Source of the DNA: JBEDKD01 sp041172365
GTDB taxonomy: Bacteria; Cyanobacteriota; Cyanobacteriia; Cyanobacteriales; Microcoleaceae
Direction of reading: 5' to 3'
Length of the DNA stretch: 14,891 bases
Assembly: GCA_041172365.1 (NCBI GenBank)
Contig: JBEDKD010000355.1
Coordinates: 1 to 14,891, forward strand
The position numbers and the translations under genes were made by a program. Under the pieces are notes generated by a model. The model saw only the letters and a program-made list of their open reading frames with translations, was not told where the DNA came from and made no database searches. This document shows positions 1 to 6,236 of the stretch, piece after piece (the stretch's first letter is position 1; every line of letters starts with the position of its first letter).

Positions 1-1
1 T

Positions 2-1147
2 ATGGGTGGCGGAATTTATCTCATTCAAGAAAATGATAAGCTTGTGGAAATGACCGAACAAGCTTATGATTCAGAAGATCAATTACAAGAATTATTGGAA
101 ACTTATCCTAATCTCTTGGCAGGTGATCAAATTGATCGGGCAACACCGAGACGTTGGTTATTAATTTCTCGCGACTCTGTGGGATTAAATGAAGAGGATA
201 GCAGTCAAAGATGGTCATTAGATCATCTATTTATTGACCAAGATGGTATTCCTACTTTAGTGGAAATTAGACGGATTTATAATAATGGAGAAATTCGTCA
301 AAAAATTATCGGTGAAATTATTGATTATGCGGCAAATTTAGTAGTTTATTGGCCGATAGATTCCATCGTTTCTCTGTTTGAAACAAATTGCCGAGAATTA
401 GGGCGCGATCCTGAACAGGTTTTTGCCGAATTTCTCGGAATTGAAGCCAATGAGGATCGCTTTTGGCAAGAAGTAAAAACTAATTTCCAAGCGGGTAAAG
501 TTCGCTTAGTTTTAGTCTCTGATGAAATTCCCGTGGAAATTCGTCGTGTGATAGAATTTCTTAATAAACAAATGGACCCGGCTGAGGTTTTAGGGGTCGA
601 AATTAAACAGTATTTGAGTGAGGATGGCTTAAAAACCTTAGTTCCTCGTTTAATTGGACAAACGACAGAATCTCACCAGCGAAAATCAAGTTTAACACGG
701 GAAAGACGGCGATGGAATGAAGATTCGTTTTTTGATGAATTTGCGATCCGATGGGGTGAAGATGAGGCGGAAATAGCCGAGTCAATTCATTCTTGGGCTC
801 AACGCTATCAACCGGATATGGATATTCAATGGGGAACGGGTGATACTTATGGCGGTTTTACGGCTGTCTTTCATCCTAAAGGGAAACATTCTTATCAATT
901 ATTTACGGTTGATATTGCTGGCCGTTTAGAAATTTCTTCTCATCATTATGGTGCTCAATCTCCTTTTAAGGATGCCCCAAAATGGTTAGAACTTCGTAAT
1001 AAATTGAGTTCGATTGGTTTATCTTTACCCACTGATCCTACGGAAAGACGTTCTCCTAATTTACCTTTATCTCGTTTACAAGATGATGCGGGATTAAAAC
1101 AGGTGATTGCTACTTTTGATTGGATTATTGAGATGATTAAATCTTGA
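2..1147 (+). CDS. PD-(D/E)XK nuclease-like protein (hypothetical)
   Basis: This 381-residue protein resembles a family of cyanobacterial/bacterial hypothetical proteins with a restriction-endonuclease-like fold in the N-terminal half. Residues about 71-93 read W-S-L-D-H-L-F, then P-T-L-V-E-I-R-R, followed by an I-G-x-I-x-D-Y-A-A-N helix near 103-112. Family members I know usually have E-V-K where this one has E88-I-R90, so D74 and E88 are kept but the lysine is arginine. The C-terminal third (about 240-381) is a separate region rich in aromatic residues with no motif I recognise. The ATG at position 2 fits the usual family start (M-x-G-G-I-Y-L-I-Q), but the window begins there, so a start further upstream cannot be excluded. 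The substrate is unknown; DNA or RNA processing is inferred from the fold only. A long polypurine repeat begins 16 bp after the stop. Confidence 0.8.
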   Translation: MGGGIYLIQENDKLVEMTEQAYDSEDQLQELLETYPNLLAGDQIDRATPRRWLLISRDSVGLNEEDSSQRWSLDHLFIDQDGIPTLVEIRRIYNNGEIRQKIIGEIIDYAANLVVYWPIDSIVSLFETNCRELGRDPEQVFAEFLGIEANEDRFWQEVKTNFQAGKVRLVLVSDEIPVEIRRVIEFLNKQMDPAEVLGVEIKQYLSEDGLKTLVPRLIGQTTESHQRKSSLTRERRRWNEDSFFDEFAIRWGEDEAEIAESIHSWAQRYQPDMDIQWGTGDTYGGFTAVFHPKGKHSYQLFTVDIAGRLEISSHHYGAQSPFKDAPKWLELRNKLSSIGLSLPTDPTERRSPNLPLSRLQDDAGLKQVIATFDWIIEMIKS

Positions 1148-1163
1148 TTTTTCACCAGAAATA

Positions 1164-1405
1164 AAGGAAGAAGGAAGAAGGAAGAAGGAAGAAGGAAGAA
1201 GGAAGAAGGAAGAAGGAAGAAGGAAGAAGGAAGAAGGAAGAAGGAAGAAGGAAGAAGGGAGAAGGAAGAAGGAAGAAGGAAGAAGGAAGAAGGGAGAAGG
1301 AAGAAGGAAGAAGGGAGAGGGAGGAGAGGGAAGAGAGCGAAGAGAGCGAAGAGAGGGAAGAAGGGAAGGGAGAAGGGAAAAGGGAGAAGGGAGAAGGGAG
1401 AAGGA
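1164..1405. repeat. Heptanucleotide array (AAGGAAG)n, polypurine
   Basis: The + strand carries nearly uninterrupted purines for about 240 bp; the only pyrimidines are C at 1338 and 1347. The first half is a clean 7 bp tandem of AAGGAAG, with occasional AAGGGAG units. The second half is degenerate, with a short 9 bp period around the two C bases, then GAAGGGA units. Reading frames through it on the minus strand give low-complexity Leu/Pro/Ser/Phe proteins that I regard as artefacts. It fits the short tandemly repeated repetitive (STRR) class of heptamers known in cyanobacteria. Confidence 0.95.
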
Positions 1406-1427
1406 AATTTTCGGCGTTGCACAATGA

Positions 1428-1532
1428 AGGGTTGTACAGGTAGGGGCAATCCCCCCGTGGTTGCCCCAAAACCCTAAACGGGAGTGTGTAGGTACGGGGG
1501 CAACGGGACACTACCCCTACCTGTACAACCCT
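1428..1532. repeat. Palindromic element with 19 bp perfect inverted ends
   Basis: The left arm agggttgtacaggtagggg (1428-1446) is the exact reverse complement of the right arm at 1514-1532. An inner hairpin pairs ggggcaa (1443-1449) with ttgcccc (1461-1467). The 105 bp unit has no coding capacity and looks like a MITE or dispersed palindromic repeat of the GTAGGGGCAA kind often seen between cyanobacterial genes. Together with the polypurine array it fills most of the 1148-1624 gene-free stretch; 1533-1624 shows nothing I recognise. Confidence 0.75.
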
Positions 1533-1624
1533 ATCATCCGAGGAATGGGCAACAGCAATTTTTCTTGTCCCCTTGCCTTCCTTGTCTCCCCATATTTTTG
1601 CTCATTAACTGTCATCAATCAGCT

Positions 1625-1894
1625 TTAACTATCTTTATCTTCCTCAACTTGTAACTCACAACAAAGTCGTTGCTGACAAAAGATTGTATTATTCTGATCT
1701 TTTTGATAAATTTCTAATTCGGCTTGGGAGAATGACTCAAAAATGAAACGTTCCCCTGGAAATACTGTGCGTTCAAAATACCAATTAGGTATATTAGAAA
1801 TCCGAATTACTTGTACTTGGCTGGTAATATTAATATACCAACAGAGAATTTTCTCTGATAACTGATCCGCGGGTTTATCAAGGGTTGAAATCAT
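1625..1894 (-). CDS. DUF1830 domain-containing protein
   Basis: This small protein (89 residues from the ATG at 1892-1894) carries the DUF1830 pattern. A C-W-Y-I-N-I-T-S-Q-V-Q-V stretch is followed by R-I-S-N-I-P-N-W-Y-F-E-R-T-V-F-P-G-E-R and then F-E-S-F-S-Q-A-E-L-E-I. The family is essentially cyanobacterial and its function is unknown. An in-frame TTG at 1930 would add 12 residues, but the family similarity begins only after the internal methionine, so I prefer the ATG; neither start has a clear Shine-Dalgarno sequence. The C-terminal 25 residues (K-D-Q-N-N onward) are acidic and cysteine-containing (C-C-E-L) and do not look conserved. It is leftward like hemW but about 310 bp downstream of it, so it probably has its own promoter. 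Confidence 0.85.
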   Translation of the reverse strand: MISTLDKPADQLSEKILCWYINITSQVQVIRISNIPNWYFERTVFPGERFIFESFSQAELEIYQKDQNNTIFCQQRLCCELQVEEDKDS

Positions 1895-2202
1895 ATTTTT
1901 GAGTCGTTGTATGTGAAAGTGTATATTCAAACGAAATCGACAATTTTCAGCAATAAAGTTAAAAATTGTTGAGGTATAGTATAGTAGAGTATGGTCTTGC
2001 CTAGACTATTTTCTGTTTACTGTTATAGTGTAACAGAAATTATCCGACTTTTTCTCTCACAAATGATTCGGGGATCGTGGAGAGTATCTCGTACTACAAG
2101 GAGAAATGCACGGCGTTCGCGTGGGAATTACTCTTAAGTAATTATACCTCGAACTTAGGGGATCAGTGTCAACTATTTTGGGGAAATTTTGGGGAGGTTG
2201 TA
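1895..2202. other. Gene-free stretch between hemW and the DUF1830 gene
   Basis: I find no credible reading frame in these 308 bp. The stretch holds a direct reiteration of TATAGTATAGTAGAGTATGG type around 1974-1993, an imperfect palindrome around 2014-2037 (CTGTTTA...GTAACAG), and a 7 bp hairpin aattact-ctta-agtaatt at 2126-2143. It should contain the promoter of the leftward DUF1830 gene and the 3' end of the hemW transcript. A small RNA is possible, but I recognise none of the known cyanobacterial families here. Confidence 0.5.
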
Positions 2203-3444
2203 CTAGGTAAAATCACGAAATAGGGCGGCAAGGACTGTATTGGAAAAAAGGAAGCCTTCGGGATCACTAAGACGCAAATCCCCTTCTGATGGGAGTTTCA
2301 GCTTATTCTGTTCTTGTTTTTGTCCCTGGGGATTGAGAATTTCTACCCATCCACACTGATAATAGGGTTGTAAAGAATTCCATACTTTTTTCAAGTTTTC
2401 ATGGCCAAATTTTTCTCGCAAAATTTCTATCTTTAATCCCTCTGCTAACCGTAACCCTAACATTAAGGTTTCTAATAAAATGTCATTACTTTCTGACTTA
2501 AGACTATGAGACTCTTGGGGGGGAGTGTTTAACTGATTTTGGGGAGTTAAAAGGGTACTTACCCAGTTATAATATTCGAGTCTTTTTCGAGGACGGGTAA
2601 CGCGTATCCCTTGTACATAACTCGTGGCTCCCATGCCAAACCCGTAGTAAGGGCGATTTTCCCAGTAGACTCGATTATGGCGGCTTTGATAACCGGGTTT
2701 GGCATAGTTGGAAATCTCATAATGCACATAACCTGATTTTGTCAATATTTCTTGACTTAAACGGTACATTTGCGCGGTGGTTTCATCATTGGGTAAGGGG
2801 TGACTACCTGGCTCATAATATCTGGCAAAGACGGTTTTGGGTTCGACGATTAAATCGTAACAGGAGAGGTGGGTGGGATTAAGCCCGATCGCGTTTTGAA
2901 GGGAGACTTGATATTGTTGTAGGGTTTGATGGGGCAATCCCGAAATTAAATCCAAGCTAAAATTGACAATACCTGCTTGATAGACCAGATTAACCGCGTC
3001 ATAAATCTCTTTAACGGTATGCGATCGCCCACTTTTTGCTAATAATTCATCTTGAAAGGCTTGGATTCCCAGACTAAAACGATTAATTCCTAATGCTTTA
3101 TAACCATATAAGTCATCTAAACTAAAGGTCCCCGGATCTATTTCTAAGGAAATTTCAGCATCACGAGAAATGCCAAACATCCCATCGAGGGTAGTAAGAA
3201 TTTGACTTAATTGCCCTAGGGATAAGAGGGAAGGAGTACCACCACCAAAAAAAATGGTTTCGAGGGGTTGCTCTTTGGGAGTAATGGTTGTGGTGATTTC
3301 TTGACAAAGAATTTTGACATATTCTGTGATGGTGCCAGAATTTTCGCCCTGGGCGCGATCGCCCATTACTGAGACGGGAAAATCACAGTAAAAACAGCGA
3401 CGACGACAAAAGGGAATATGAATATACGCGGAATGGGGAAACAT
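2203..3444 (-). CDS. hemW: Radical SAM family heme chaperone HemW
   Basis: This 413-residue protein has the radical SAM 4Fe-4S motif C-R-R-R-C-F-Y-C (C13, C17, C20) right after an H-I-P-F start. It has a G-G-G-T-P-S motif at about 67-72 and the HemN/HemW-type core, with R-F-S-L-G-I-Q-A-F, D-L-I-S-G-L-P and Y-E-I-S-N-Y-A. HemW proteins bind heme and are thought to insert it into respiratory enzymes. They are often mis-annotated as oxygen-independent coproporphyrinogen III oxidase (HemN), but the short N-terminus before the cysteine cluster fits HemW. It is slightly longer than the E. coli protein, mostly from a Lys/Gln-rich insertion near 370-390. The ATG start (3442-3444) lies just before the conserved Y-I-H-I-P-F-C. 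It appears monocistronic. Confidence 0.9.
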   Translation of the reverse strand: MFPHSAYIHIPFCRRRCFYCDFPVSVMGDRAQGENSGTITEYVKILCQEITTTITPKEQPLETIFFGGGTPSLLSLGQLSQILTTLDGMFGISRDAEISLEIDPGTFSLDDLYGYKALGINRFSLGIQAFQDELLAKSGRSHTVKEIYDAVNLVYQAGIVNFSLDLISGLPHQTLQQYQVSLQNAIGLNPTHLSCYDLIVEPKTVFARYYEPGSHPLPNDETTAQMYRLSQEILTKSGYVHYEISNYAKPGYQSRHNRVYWENRPYYGFGMGATSYVQGIRVTRPRKRLEYYNWVSTLLTPQNQLNTPPQESHSLKSESNDILLETLMLGLRLAEGLKIEILREKFGHENLKKVWNSLQPYYQCGWVEILNPQGQKQEQNKLKLPSEGDLRLSDPEGFLFSNTVLAALFRDFT

Positions 3445-3499
3445 AATAATTTTGGCTTTAAGGGATCAAATAGTATCAAGCTTATGGAATAGACGGCTA

Positions 3500-3518
3500 C
3501 ACAGGCAGGATGCCTGTG
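3500..3518. repeat. Short hairpin repeat (cacaggca/tgcctgtg)
   Basis: A perfect 8 bp stem, cacaggca (3500-3507) with tgcctgtg (3511-3518), closes on a 3-base loop. The same CACAGGC...GCCTGTG core occurs at 8611-8629, so this looks like one member of a dispersed repeat family. It sits between the divergent hemW and 3653 genes. Confidence 0.65.
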
Positions 3519-3652
3519 CTACTAATAGCAATTTTTGTCACAGCTTAGTCTCAATTGAGAGAATTCGTGTCAGCCCTGTTGACGTTTGTCAATATCTCGT
3601 TAAAGTAATTTAAAACGTGAAATTGAAAGTCTCGTTTCGAGGAGTGTCAAAG

Positions 3653-4093
3653 ATGAATGCAGCAGAGCAAGCGAAGAATTTTGAACTCGCCAGCAAAATT
3701 GCCGCGGTGGTTAATTTATTCAAGTTAGAGTTTCCCGATGTGCGAGTGGATTTGAAACCTTGGATGAACGATCGCGATACACTAGAATGGGTTGATCCAG
3801 ATTCCATTGATATCGGTTTTCATTTTCCGGGGAGAAGCCGTTTAATGCAATGTCGTAGTGTCTTAATCCAGATCCGATTTTACGAAGATCCCATTGATGG
3901 GGTGCGTCGTGCGATCGGAGTAGAAATGGCGGGTTATGATCATACGGGACAACAATGGGTATTTTCGACGGTAGAATACTGGAGTTTTGTCGGGAATACT
4001 CAACCAAAACCAGAGTACGCGGGCAAACTAAAACAGATTTGTTGTCATATTTTTGATGTATTTAATGGAGATTCGGCTGCCCTTGCTTCCTAA
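3653..4093 (+). CDS. Conserved hypothetical protein (146 aa)
   Basis: I do not recognise this family with confidence. The protein is soluble, 146 residues, without membrane segments. Notable stretches are an N-terminal amphipathic helix (A-A-E-Q-A-K-N-F-E-L-A-S-K-I), D-V-R-V-D-L-K-P-W with W-V-D-P-D-S-I-D-I-G-F-H-F-P-G in the middle, and a C-terminal helix with two adjacent cysteines (Q-I-C-C-H-I-F). The start is set by a good Shine-Dalgarno sequence GAGGAG at 3639-3644, 8 nt before the ATG. An in-frame GTG at 3617 would add 12 residues but lacks such a site. Base composition matches the neighbours. The gene is transcribed divergently from hemW and converges on the DUF393 gene, with a hairpin terminator between. 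Its composed, motif-rich sequence and strong ribosome binding site make it a real gene, probably lineage-conserved. Confidence 0.8.
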   Translation: MNAAEQAKNFELASKIAAVVNLFKLEFPDVRVDLKPWMNDRDTLEWVDPDSIDIGFHFPGRSRLMQCRSVLIQIRFYEDPIDGVRRAIGVEMAGYDHTGQQWVFSTVEYWSFVGNTQPKPEYAGKLKQICCHIFDVFNGDSAALAS

Positions 4094-4113
4094 TTTTTTT
4101 GGTATCTTTTCTC

Positions 4114-4160
4114 TTAAGGGTTAATTGCTCTTTAAAGGCAGTTAACCCTTAATTATTTTT
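4114..4160 (+). terminator. Rho-independent terminator between convergent genes
   Basis: A perfect 11 bp stem, ttaagggttaa (4114-4124) with ttaacccttaa (4142-4152), extends inward by a G-U pair and three more pairs to a nine-base loop. A T-rich tail (ttattttt, 4153-4160) follows on the + strand. It should end the rightward 3653-4093 transcript. The tail overlaps the 3' end of the opposite DUF393 gene, whose stop is at 4153-4155. On the minus strand the hairpin lacks a U-tract. Confidence 0.8.
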
Positions 4161-4569
4161 GACATTTCTCTGTGTTATGACATCCGATTGGATAATAACT
4201 TTCATACAATTTATCTCGTTTGCCAAAGAGTGTATAACGATGATCGCGAATTTGTTCATAAACGCGATCGCCCATCCATTTTACACCCGGTAAAGCACGA
4301 TAGGCATTAATAAATATTTCCCCTGTCGGTAATAAACGTCCTATTTCCTCCGCGGCATTACTTCCTTGCCAACGACGATCGCGGTTTTCAGCATCTATTA
4401 AAATCATCCCTAATTCACAATCTTCTTCCGTCACATCAAATTGCCTTAAAGTTTCAGTATCTTGCATCGGGACATATTGAAATAAGTTACCTTGATCTAA
4501 TTTTTCCAAAACTTGAACCAAGGAAACACACAAATTACAATTGCCATCATAAATCACATGATAACTCAT
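4153..4569 (-). CDS. DCC family thiol-disulfide oxidoreductase (DUF393)
   Basis: The 138-residue protein starts M-S-Y-H-V-I-Y-D-G-N-C-N-L-C, giving the family's D-x-x-C-x-x-C motif as D8, C11 and C14. It continues with the usual Y-V-P-M-Q-D segment and an A-Y-R-A-L-P-G-V-K-W region. DUF393/DCC proteins are thioredoxin-like and are predicted to carry out thiol-disulfide exchange; the physiological partner is not known. The C-terminus has two further cysteines (G-C-H-N-T-E-K-C). A purine-rich GAGAGAG (complement of 4574-4580) lies 4 nt upstream of the ATG and may serve as a ribosome binding site. The first 17 or so codons and the leader are repeated twice upstream in degenerate form (see the repeat at 4521-4868). 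The gene converges on the rightward hypothetical gene. Confidence 0.9.
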   Translation of the reverse strand: MSYHVIYDGNCNLCVSLVQVLEKLDQGNLFQYVPMQDTETLRQFDVTEEDCELGMILIDAENRDRRWQGSNAAEEIGRLLPTGEIFINAYRALPGVKWMGDRVYEQIRDHRYTLFGKRDKLYESYYPIGCHNTEKCQK

Positions 4570-4585
4570 ATTTCTCTCTCTTTTC

Positions 4586-4687
4586 TTACCTCTGTGTACT
4601 CTGTGCCTCTGTAGTTAATTTCCCCAAAGCTGTGAAACAAACACACCAATGATAATTGCCATAATCATAAATGAGATTATAACACAT
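4586..4687 (-). pseudogene. Ghost start of DUF393 gene, copy 2 (33-codon upstream ORF)
   Basis: Read leftward from the ATG at 4685-4687, this short frame begins M-C-Y-N-L-I-Y-D-Y-G-N-Y-H-W-C-V. That aligns with M-S-Y-H-V-I-Y-D-G-N-C-N-L-C-V of the intact gene, with one inserted codon and the first motif cysteine replaced by tyrosine. It ends at a TAA (4586-4588), 16 nt before the real start codon. It is best seen as a duplicated gene fragment; whether it is translated as an upstream ORF is unknown. Confidence 0.6.
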
Positions 4688-4733
4688 ATTGCTCTATTTA
4701 TTCTTACCTCTGTCTCATCTGTGCCTTTGTGGT

Positions 4734-4805
4734 TCATTTCCCAAAAGCTGTGAAAGAAACAGACAAATTATAATTGCCATAATCATAAATGAGATTATAA
4801 CACAT
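4734..4805 (-). pseudogene. Ghost start of DUF393 gene, copy 3 (23-codon upstream ORF)
   Basis: From the ATG at 4803-4805 this frame reads M-C-Y-N-L-I-Y-D-Y-G-N-Y-N-L-S-V-S-F, again matching the DUF393 N-terminus. Both motif cysteines are replaced (Tyr and Ser), and it ends at TGA (4734-4736). It shares the extra codon with copy 2, which suggests that copies 2 and 3 arose from each other after the first duplication. Confidence 0.6.
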
Positions 4806-4927
4806 ATTTCTCTATCTATTCTTACCTCTGTCTCATCTGTGCCTTTGTGGTTCATTTTCTCAAAAAAAACAAATCGTGTGAAAATAAACTCTTAAAATCA
4901 TACAGGATTTCGACACCGTGTCAGCGA

Positions 4928-4942
4928 AGAAACCCGGTTTCT
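4928..4942. repeat. Short palindrome agaaacc-c-ggtttct
   Basis: A 7 bp perfect inverted repeat surrounds one base, just downstream of the leftward DALR-domain gene. The sequence agaaacccggtttct is of a type I associate with dispersed cyanobacterial intergenic repeats. No U-tract follows it on the minus strand, so a terminator role is unlikely. Confidence 0.5.
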
Positions 4943-4953
4943 GTGTAACTTTT

Positions 4954-5883
4954 TTATAATTCCCAGGGAATGGGAAAATGTAATAACTCTTGTAGCATAA
5001 ATCGCAGAAAATTATGAGTTATGATAATTAATCCTAATCGGGCTTGGGCTATTTTGGGTGTTTCGCGTTTGACTTCTCCCCAAATGCGACATTGTGCGTA
5101 AAACTTTTCCCAGGATTTACTGAGATTATACGCGAGGTCGATCGCGCCCCTTCCTCCCCTTAATACGGATGGGGGATTTGGGCAGTCGAAGTCTTCTTTT
5201 TGCCCCTGGGATAAGGAGAATATGAGAGTGTCTAAGGTGGCAAGCAATTGATAAATTAAATCTCGTTCAGTGGGATGATTAAAGAGGAGATTTCCCTCTT
5301 CATTTAGCCAAATAATGGGGTTTGGGGTAATGAGTTCCCAGAGGGGAGGTGTGATTTCCGGTTCGGGGTTTTTTAGGGTAATAAGACGATCGCGGTGTGC
5401 CAGTCTTAAGAGGGAACAACAACGGGCATGGGTGTAAGCCAGAGGGAAAGATGAGGGATGAGATATCAAAGATGAGGGGGATATTTGTGAGAGAGAAAGG
5501 GGAGTTTGACTAAGGTTTTGTAACCAGGAAGAAAGAGCCGTATCGCGTACTTGAAAAAGAATCATTCCAGGGGGAACTACCGCGATCGAAAAGTCATTTT
5601 GAGACTCTGGATATTGACATTGATATTGAGAGACGATCTCCCTGGATATCTCCATCGGAGGACGTTGCCATTGGGGAGAGAGTCTCAGAGCAATAGCACA
5701 GAGATATCGCTCCGCCCCGGGCGTTGCCAGGGCAGGAGTCCTTCGAGTGGTATCTTTTGTTAATTGTATCGGTATTTCTACTGAATCATTTCCGATCACA
5801 TTTTGAAGTTGTTGTCGCAAAAGATACTCGATAGAAACAACCCGAAAGGGAGTTTCTGCACACAAAGAGGGTGGGAAATTCAT
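4954..5883 (-). CDS. DALR anticodon-binding domain protein (ArgRS-like, no catalytic core)
   Basis: The 309-residue protein ends in a region like the C-terminal DALR anticodon-binding domain of arginyl-tRNA synthetase. Visible parts are Y-T-H-A-R-C-C-S-L-L-R near residues 150-160, a helix P-T-E-R-D-L-I-Y-Q-L-L near 206-216, and near the end L-S-K-S-W-E-K-F-Y-A-Q-C-R-I and Q-A-R-L-G-L-I-I-I-T. There is no HIGH or KMSKS motif and no Rossmann core, so it cannot charge tRNA itself. The N-terminal ~140 residues (R-V-V-S-I-E-Y-L-L-R-Q-Q-L...) have no motif I recognise. Similar stand-alone proteins occur in cyanobacteria; the function is unknown and a tRNA-binding or regulatory role is inference. 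A low-complexity Ser/Pro stretch at about 132-146 separates the two halves. No Shine-Dalgarno site precedes the ATG (5881-5883). Confidence 0.8.
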   Translation of the reverse strand: MNFPPSLCAETPFRVVSIEYLLRQQLQNVIGNDSVEIPIQLTKDTTRRTPALATPGAERYLCAIALRLSPQWQRPPMEISREIVSQYQCQYPESQNDFSIAVVPPGMILFQVRDTALSSWLQNLSQTPLSLSQISPSSLISHPSSFPLAYTHARCCSLLRLAHRDRLITLKNPEPEITPPLWELITPNPIIWLNEEGNLLFNHPTERDLIYQLLATLDTLIFSLSQGQKEDFDCPNPPSVLRGGRGAIDLAYNLSKSWEKFYAQCRIWGEVKRETPKIAQARLGLIIITHNFLRFMLQELLHFPIPWEL

Positions 5884-6236
5884 AGTTAATTAGGGTAGAT
5901 AATGAGGACTTACCCAGAAAAGATTCCCCACTGTTTCAAGAGTCCCCCCTTTTTCATGGCAGTAGGGAGGATTTGGGAGTTAGGAGGGATTGAAGTTTCA
6001 GCGCGATCGTGGGTAACTCCTGATAATTTCAGTTTACTATCGAAATATCTGCCAGTATTTGATGGATTGGATGTATTATTTGCTACATTGAATATTGAGG
6101 GAATTTACGCGGAATAGGAATAACTCTTATGACACGCGAGACTCTTCATCCAAAATAGCCATAACTCCTTGTTTTTGAGAGCAAGAGCAGGAGAAAAAGG
6201 CTTTCATGTTTGAAATTTTCACTCTATCCACACTCT
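5884..6236. other. Gene-free stretch between divergent genes
   Basis: This 353 bp region separates the leftward DALR-domain gene from the rightward Crp-like regulator and must hold both promoters. A 71-codon frame (5902-6117) runs through it, but its N-terminal part (S-P-P-F-F after a C-tract) looks like translated intergenic repeat DNA and I do not call it. I saw no convincing -35/-10 pair. Confidence 0.4.

Larger units (their letters stand above)
4521..4868 (-). repeat. 118 bp tandem repeat made of the DUF393 gene start and leader
   Basis: Three head-to-tail copies are visible. Copy 1 (about 4521-4635) includes the real start codon and first ~49 coding bases of the DUF393 gene. Copy 2 is about 4636-4753 and copy 3 about 4754-4868. 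Landmarks repeat exactly: ttgccat at 4541, 4656 and 4774, and aacNcatatt at 4563, 4681 and 4799. The 115 versus 118 bp spacing within copy 1 comes from a 3-base insertion (aat) present in copies 2 and 3 but absent from the gene. Each copy also carries a CTCTGTG-type tract (near 4590, 4708 and 4826). Copies 2 and 3 are more like each other than like copy 1. A TATAAT hexamer occurs on the minus strand in copies 2 and 3 (4676-4681 and 4794-4799), without a matching -35. Confidence 0.85.

Noticed and set aside
1164..1405. CRISPR array
   Set aside because: All arrays here have 7 bp units without spacers, and no cas gene is present.
955..1511. Two long minus-strand frames rich in Leu, Pro, Ser and Phe (repeating S-S-F-F-L-L-P)
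   Set aside because: They are the translation of the polypurine heptamer array; a 7 bp unit without stops stays open in several frames. There is no start context and one overlaps the nuclease-like gene.
2040..2200. Possible tRNA or known small RNA downstream of hemW
   Set aside because: Short stems exist, but there is no cloverleaf, no T-loop consensus and no match to an RNA family I can recall.
4689..4895. 68-codon + strand frame through the 118 bp repeat
   Set aside because: It is the antisense reading of the duplicated DUF393 gene start and carries internally repeated peptide segments for that reason.
5902..6117. 71-codon frame between the DALR-domain gene and the Crp-like gene
   Set aside because: There is no Shine-Dalgarno sequence and no family resemblance, and its N-terminal part looks like translated C-rich intergenic DNA. 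A small lineage-specific gene cannot be fully excluded.
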